Assembly: GCF_036174265.1 (NCBI RefSeq)
Contig: NZ_CP108055.1
Span: 124,001-188,000 of the forward strand
Length of the DNA: 64,000 nucleotides
Origin: Streptomyces sp. NBC_00285
GTDB taxonomy: Bacteria > Actinomycetota > Actinomycetes > Streptomycetales > Streptomycetaceae
Reading direction: 5' to 3'
Shown: positions 60,230 to 64,000 of the stretch, one piece after another
How positions within the stretch are numbered: the stretch's first letter is position 1
Layout of the letters: every line of letters begins with the position of its first letter
The notes under the pieces: generated by a model
Seen by the model: the letters and a program-made list of their open reading frames with translations, nothing else
Databases searched by the model: none
Told to the model about the DNA's origin: nothing
Made by a program: the position numbers and the translations under genes

Positions 60230-60805
60230 ATGGGTGTTTCCCTGTCCAAGGGTGGCAACGTCTCGCTGAGCAAGGAAGCGCCGGGTCTGACCGCCGTCGT
60301 GGTCGGCCTGGGCTGGGACGTCCGCACCACCACGGGCGCCGACTTCGACCTCGACGCCTCCGCACTGCTCCTGAACACCTCGGGCAAGGTCGCCTCGGAC
60401 CAGCACTTCGTCTTCTACAACAACCTCACCAGCCCCGACGGCTCGGTCGAGCACACCGGCGACAACCTCACCGGTGAGGGCGAGGGCGACGACGAAAGCA
60501 TCAAGGTGAACCTCGCCGCCGTACCCGCCGAGATCGACAGGATCGTCTTCCCCGTGTCGATACACGACGCAGAGATCCGCGGGCAGAGCTTCGGACAGAT
60601 CCGCAACGCCTTCATCCGCGTGGTGAACCAGGCCGGCGGCACCGAACTCGCCCGCTACGACCTGTCCGAGGACGCCTCGACCGAGACCGCGATGGTCTTC
60701 GGCGAGCTCTACCGCAACGGCGCGGAGTGGAAGTTCCGCGCCGTCGGCCAGGGTTACGCCTCGGGACTGGCCGGCATCGCCGCGGACTTCGGCGTGAACG
60801 TCTGA
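60230..60805 (+). CDS. terD: TerD-family stress protein
   Basis: 191 residues. [20 protein letters not shown] at the N-terminus, [20 protein letters not shown] and the Ca2+-binding loop [20 protein letters not shown] (about 80-99) are canonical. It forms the core of the tellurite/oxidative stress response in actinobacteria, acting with TerB and membrane partners. Divergent from blaI with a perfect palindrome upstream. Confidence 0.95.
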   Translation: MGVSLSKGGNVSLSKEAPGLTAVVVGLGWDVRTTTGADFDLDASALLLNTSGKVASDQHFVFYNNLTSPDGSVEHTGDNLTGEGEGDDESIKVNLAAVPAEIDRIVFPVSIHDAEIRGQSFGQIRNAFIRVVNQAGGTELARYDLSEDASTETAMVFGELYRNGAEWKFRAVGQGYASGLAGIAADFGVNV

Positions 60806-60887
60806 GACCGCCCACACCGCTCGGCCGGGTCCGCCCTTCCGGACGCGCACCCCGGCCCCGGACGTGACACTCCACCCAGGAGGCCAT

Positions 60888-61526
60888 GTGACCGCCCCGT
60901 TCCGCCTGCGCCCCGAGGACCAGCCGGACTTCGAGGCCGTCCTGCACCTGGCGCTCAACACCTGCGACATTCGCACCGCCCTGGCCGCCGATCCCACCGG
61001 CCGGAAAGCCTCCCGCCTGCGCCTGCGCGCGCTCACGGACGCCGACAAGATCGCGGCCGCGGCGCGGGACGAGTACGACACCTACCTCGCGCTCCACGCC
61101 CCAGCCCGCAAAAACGACGAGGACCGACCCGACGGCAACAGCCTGCTGGCTGCCCTGGCCGTGCTGACACCAGCCGTGGCCGGGACATCCGCCGCCGCCC
61201 TGCTCGTGCTCGGCTACGTACTCCGACTGACCGGCGCACAACGCTCCTTGACCGGCTCACTGATCACCGCGGGCTGGATCCTGGCCCTGATCGCGGCGGT
61301 GGGCACGCTCATCGCCTTCGCCGCCCTGCTGACTCACGCGGCACGGCGGCAGGGTGGCCCTCGACAGCCCGCCCGTCTGGAACAAGCGCGGCTGAACTGG
61401 CAGCAGGCGCTGCTCACACAGGGAATGCTGCCTCGCCTGCGTCACTACATGAGCGAGGCCACTTCCCGCTCCGCAGCGCCCGAGTCACACCCACCGAACG
61501 GCGACGGTCTCCCTCACACCAGCTAG
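60888..61526 (+). CDS. Two-helix membrane protein between the terD genes
   Basis: 212 residues from GTG 60888 (AGGAGG just upstream). A helical soluble N-terminal part (to about 85) is followed by two hydrophobic segments (about 88-115 and 122-150) and a cytoplasmic, Arg/Gln-rich C-terminal part. No family recognised; it could be a membrane anchor for the Ter proteins. On the same strand between two terD genes. Confidence 0.65.
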   Translation: MTAPFRLRPEDQPDFEAVLHLALNTCDIRTALAADPTGRKASRLRLRALTDADKIAAAARDEYDTYLALHAPARKNDEDRPDGNSLLAALAVLTPAVAGTSAAALLVLGYVLRLTGAQRSLTGSLITAGWILALIAAVGTLIAFAALLTHAARRQGGPRQPARLEQARLNWQQALLTQGMLPRLRHYMSEATSRSAAPESHPPNGDGLPHTS

Positions 61527-61569
61527 CAGTCCATTACCACCACGAACCCGCGAGCGAGAGGCTCCCCCC

Positions 61570-62154
61570 ATGTCGATCAACCTGAACAAGGGCCAGCAGA
61601 TCAGTCTCCAGAAGGCCGACGGCAGTGCCCTCACCACCGTCCGTATGGGCCTGGGCTGGCAGGCCGCACCCCGTAAGGGCTTCCTGGCCAAGCTCACCGG
61701 AGGGGGCCAGATCGACCTGGACGCCTCCGCGGTGCTCTTCGCCGACGGTGAGCCAGTGGACGTCGTCTTCTTCCAGCACCTGGCCAGCGACGACGGCTCG
61801 GTACGACACACCGGGGACAACCTCACCGGCGGCGCCGGCACCGGCGGGGACGACGAGTCGATCGTCGTCGACCTGACAGGCGTGCCCGCCCGCGTCGACC
61901 AGATCGTCTTCACCGTGAACTCGTTCACCGGCCAGACCTTCGCCGAGGTGCAGAACGCCTTCTGCCGTCTGGTCGACGAGACGACGGGCACGGAGCTCGC
62001 CCGTTACACCCTCACCGGCGGCGGCCGGCACACCGCGCAGATCATGGCCAAGGTCCGACGCGGCGCCGGCGGCTGGGAGATGAAGGCGATCGGCGAACCC
62101 GCCACCGGCCGCACCTTCCAGGACCTTCTGCCCACGATCAAGCCGTACCTGTAG
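61570..62154 (+). CDS. terD: TerD-family stress protein, second paralogue
   Basis: 194 residues: SINLNKGQQISLQKADGSAL, GGGQIDLDASAVLFADGEPV and the metal-binding loop DNLTGGAGTGGDDESIVVDL. FTGQTFAEVQNAFCRLVDET resembles the other TerD. Full length. It follows the membrane-protein gene by 43 bp with its own AGAGGC ribosome-binding region. Confidence 0.93.
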   Translation: MSINLNKGQQISLQKADGSALTTVRMGLGWQAAPRKGFLAKLTGGGQIDLDASAVLFADGEPVDVVFFQHLASDDGSVRHTGDNLTGGAGTGGDDESIVVDLTGVPARVDQIVFTVNSFTGQTFAEVQNAFCRLVDETTGTELARYTLTGGGRHTAQIMAKVRRGAGGWEMKAIGEPATGRTFQDLLPTIKPYL

Positions 62155-62257
62155 AACGCGGGGTCCTTTATTTTCCTCATACATGGGCGGAATGGTCTCG
62201 GTTCGAACGGGCACTCGCACGCCATCAACGACTGGACCGAGGGCGGGCAGACCACTC

Positions 62258-62521
62258 ATGGAGATCTCAGGCATCATCAGCGCGATCGTCATCGGCATCG
62301 TGATCGGTGTCCTCGGCCGGCTCGTCGTCCCAGGGCGCCAGCGCATCGGTGTCCTCTGGACGATTGCCATCGGCATCATCGCCGCGTTCATCGGCACCGG
62401 CATCGCCGCTGGCCTCGACGTCGCCAACACCAAGGGCGTCGACTGGATCGAGTGGCTCATCCAGATCGCTCTCGCCGCCGTCGGCGTCGCCGCGGTCAGC
62501 AAGGTGAAGGTCCGTCACTGA
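62258..62521 (+). CDS. GlsB/YeaQ/YmgE-family membrane protein
   Basis: 87 residues; ATG 62258. MEISGIISAIVIGIVIGVLG, then RLVVPGRQRIGVLWTIAIGI and a second and third hydrophobic helix match the GlsB/YeaQ/YmgE stress-membrane family (three helices, Gly-rich). Its position after the ter genes fits a general stress role. Confidence 0.85.
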   Translation: MEISGIISAIVIGIVIGVLGRLVVPGRQRIGVLWTIAIGIIAAFIGTGIAAGLDVANTKGVDWIEWLIQIALAAVGVAAVSKVKVRH

Positions 62522-62557
62522 CCGCGGCCCCAAAAATCCGTTTCGCCTCGGCCTACG

Positions 62558-63763
62558 TCACAGCACCTGACGGAGGCCTGGCAGCCGGCGCAGGGCCGCC
62601 GCCAGGAGGAAGGACACCGGGACGACGAGTACGCACACGACCAACCACGCGCCGGCCGCGGACAACCCGCGGTCGGCCAGGCAGTACTGGACGGTGACCA
62701 CCAGCGGCAGGTGGACGATGTACACGGCATAGCAACAGGCCGCCAGCTCTCCTGTCAGTCGCGTGCGATGCGTCACCGCTTCCCGGAACAGCGTCAGCAG
62801 GCCGACGCACAGGGCCACGCACAACACACTCTCGTACGTCGCCCACAGCGCCGACGGCGCGTCGAAGCCGCCGCTCCCGAAGCAGCCGGCGTCGGATCCT
62901 ACTGCGAACAGAAGCGCCACCCCGGCCAGACCCCCGCCCAGCCACACCCACCCGACTCGGACATGGAGCCGCCGCAGCCAGTCGTGGCGGTGCGCGAGCA
63001 CCCCGAGTGTGAAGAAGGCCGCGTACTGCGGCACCCGGGCGGGCTCCACCTGGAGGAAGTCCAGAAACGGGACCCACTCATCCAGCGGGTAGCGCAGCCG
63101 TACCAGGAAGGTCGCCATCGAGATCCCCGCCGTCAGCCCCAGCAGTGCCGCGTGCCCTGGCGCGCGCGTCTTCCGCGGCGGGCCGGGCCGTCGCCTCAGC
63201 AGGTGGCAGGCCTTGCGGCACAGCACGTAGAGCACGACGTACGCCAGCAGGTTCTGGATGAACCACAGGTGCCCGAACTGGAGGTCCGGCCACGATGGCC
63301 CGCTCCAGTCCGCGGGCCTGTCACCCAGCCCGAGGTAGACGTCGGTGAAGTAGTGAGGAAAGGAGATCGGCGGATAGCCGCGGTAGCGGACGTAGTAGGC
63401 GTACATCAGGCCCGGCACGATCGTCAGCGCTCCCGCCACAACCGGGGTGCCGAGCCGGACCAGCCGGCCCTTCAGGAACGGCCACGTACCGCGCCACTCG
63501 TAGGACTCGGGCACGAAAACGGCCGAGACGAAGAAGAACAGGCTCATGAAGAAGGCCCCGTCGACTGCGGAGAGGGTGGCGAGGGCCGGAGTCCGCGGCT
63601 GCCCCTCGACGTACCACCAGTCGGCGGGGCCGTACGCCTGTGCCGCGTGGTGAACGACGACCAGAACGGTCAGGGCGATGCGTAAGTTGTCCAGCCAGCC
63701 CAGACGAAGACGACCAACCGGGCGGGTGGTGGGCGGCGGGGCGCCGGAATCGGTGGTGTACAT
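62558..63763 (-). CDS. Acyltransferase-3 family membrane protein
   Basis: 401 residues; ATG 63763 with GAGGA upstream. About ten hydrophobic helices. The N-terminal segment LGWLDNLRIALTVLVVVHHA has the family His (H-H-A) and YPPISFPHYFTDVYLG a second conserved block. Members acetylate polysaccharides, antibiotics or surface glycans. The substrate is unknown. Monocistronic; the next gene on the right is divergent. Confidence 0.85.
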   Translation of the reverse strand: MYTTDSGAPPPTTRPVGRLRLGWLDNLRIALTVLVVVHHAAQAYGPADWWYVEGQPRTPALATLSAVDGAFFMSLFFFVSAVFVPESYEWRGTWPFLKGRLVRLGTPVVAGALTIVPGLMYAYYVRYRGYPPISFPHYFTDVYLGLGDRPADWSGPSWPDLQFGHLWFIQNLLAYVVLYVLCRKACHLLRRRPGPPRKTRAPGHAALLGLTAGISMATFLVRLRYPLDEWVPFLDFLQVEPARVPQYAAFFTLGVLAHRHDWLRRLHVRVGWVWLGGGLAGVALLFAVGSDAGCFGSGGFDAPSALWATYESVLCVALCVGLLTLFREAVTHRTRLTGELAACCYAVYIVHLPLVVTVQYCLADRGLSAAGAWLVVCVLVVPVSFLLAAALRRLPGLRQVL

Positions 63764-63981
63764 GCGTTCAGCTTCCTCAACACTTGTACACATCGCACTG
63801 GTGCCAGCCCCCGTCCCGCCCTCCGGAAAGCCGTAGGCGCCCAGCACTTTTCGGGCAGCTCGATGTCCTCATGGAATTCTTATCCATCACCCATGGCGAG
63901 CCCAGGGGTACGCCACAGTATGGTCAAGCCTTCAAGAGGAGGGTCCGGTTCCACACGACGGGGGGACAAGGAGGCACGGCC

Positions 63982-64000
63982 ATGGTTTCACCCGGAACAG
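63982..64000 (+). CDS. Start of a gene running off the right edge
   Basis: ATG 63982 follows AAGGAGGCACGGCC, a strong ribosome-binding site, and begins MVSPGT. Too short to identify. Confidence 0.5.

Overview
The window is a high-GC actinobacterial chromosome segment, almost certainly from Streptomyces or a close relative. Signs are strong GC bias at third codon positions, frequent GTG starts, the gene families present, and actinobacterial operon habits such as 4-nt ATGA/GTGA overlaps. No rRNA, tRNA or CRISPR array was seen.

Layout: (1) 1-15.6 kb is a potassium/cation and stress island: a KimA-like K+ importer cut by the left edge, an alpha/beta hydrolase, a CBS-domain protein, an orphan DUF4118 membrane protein, a frameshifted Rv1733c-type gene, an ArsB/NhaD-type permease overlapping a CPA1 antiporter, and a complete kdp locus (kdpFABC, terminator, kdpE, kdpD) preceded by a 27-codon membrane ORF. 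(2) 15.9-23.5 kb is a three-gene unit: a 1,630-aa AAA ATPase, a flotillin (SPFH) protein and a small YqiJ-like membrane protein. (3) 23.7-26.9 kb holds a PucR-type regulator, a TetR repressor divergent from a peroxiredoxin (two palindromic operators between them), and a DM13 protein. (4) 27.25-32.4 kb is a three-level nested insertion: a terD-like gene is split by an IS3-family element with a 5-bp target duplication, and that IS3 transposase is itself split by a 3.4-kb element carrying a large serine recombinase. (5) 32.8-43 kb has a two-component system, a polytopic GT-C-like protein, a molybdopterin oxidoreductase, a methyltransferase, two glycosyltransferase-type enzymes and an NAD-dependent epimerase destroyed by a TnpB element, a nonsense codon and a deletion. 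(6) 43.2-49.1 kb has a secreted beta-propeller protein and then a graveyard of relics (LacI, IS21 istA, NDH-2-like oxidoreductase, IS5 transposase) mixed with a GNAT enzyme, a HIT-like protein and a small membrane protein. (7) 49.1-56.5 kb has a TatA-like protein, a NarL/HisKA_3 two-component system, an ABC exporter pair, and two CNNM/CorC transporters behind a strongly folded leader with a coupled short ORF. (8) 56.6-62.5 kb is a stress-protein block: Spo0M-like arrestin, TerB, an M56 peptidase with a BlaI repressor, two TerD proteins, a membrane protein and a GlsB-type protein. An acyltransferase and the first codons of another gene close the window.

Two regulatory threads tie regions together. 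A palindrome CTACA-N4-TGTAG, the type of site bound by BlaI/MecI/CopY repressors, lies upstream of tatA, spo0M, terB and the blaI-terD divergent promoter. Direct repeats of CTTACG/CTGACG at 11-bp spacing, as expected for an OmpR/PhoB-class regulator such as KdpE, lie upstream of the KimA-like gene, kdpF, the beta-propeller gene and a membrane protein. Both are predictions from sequence only.
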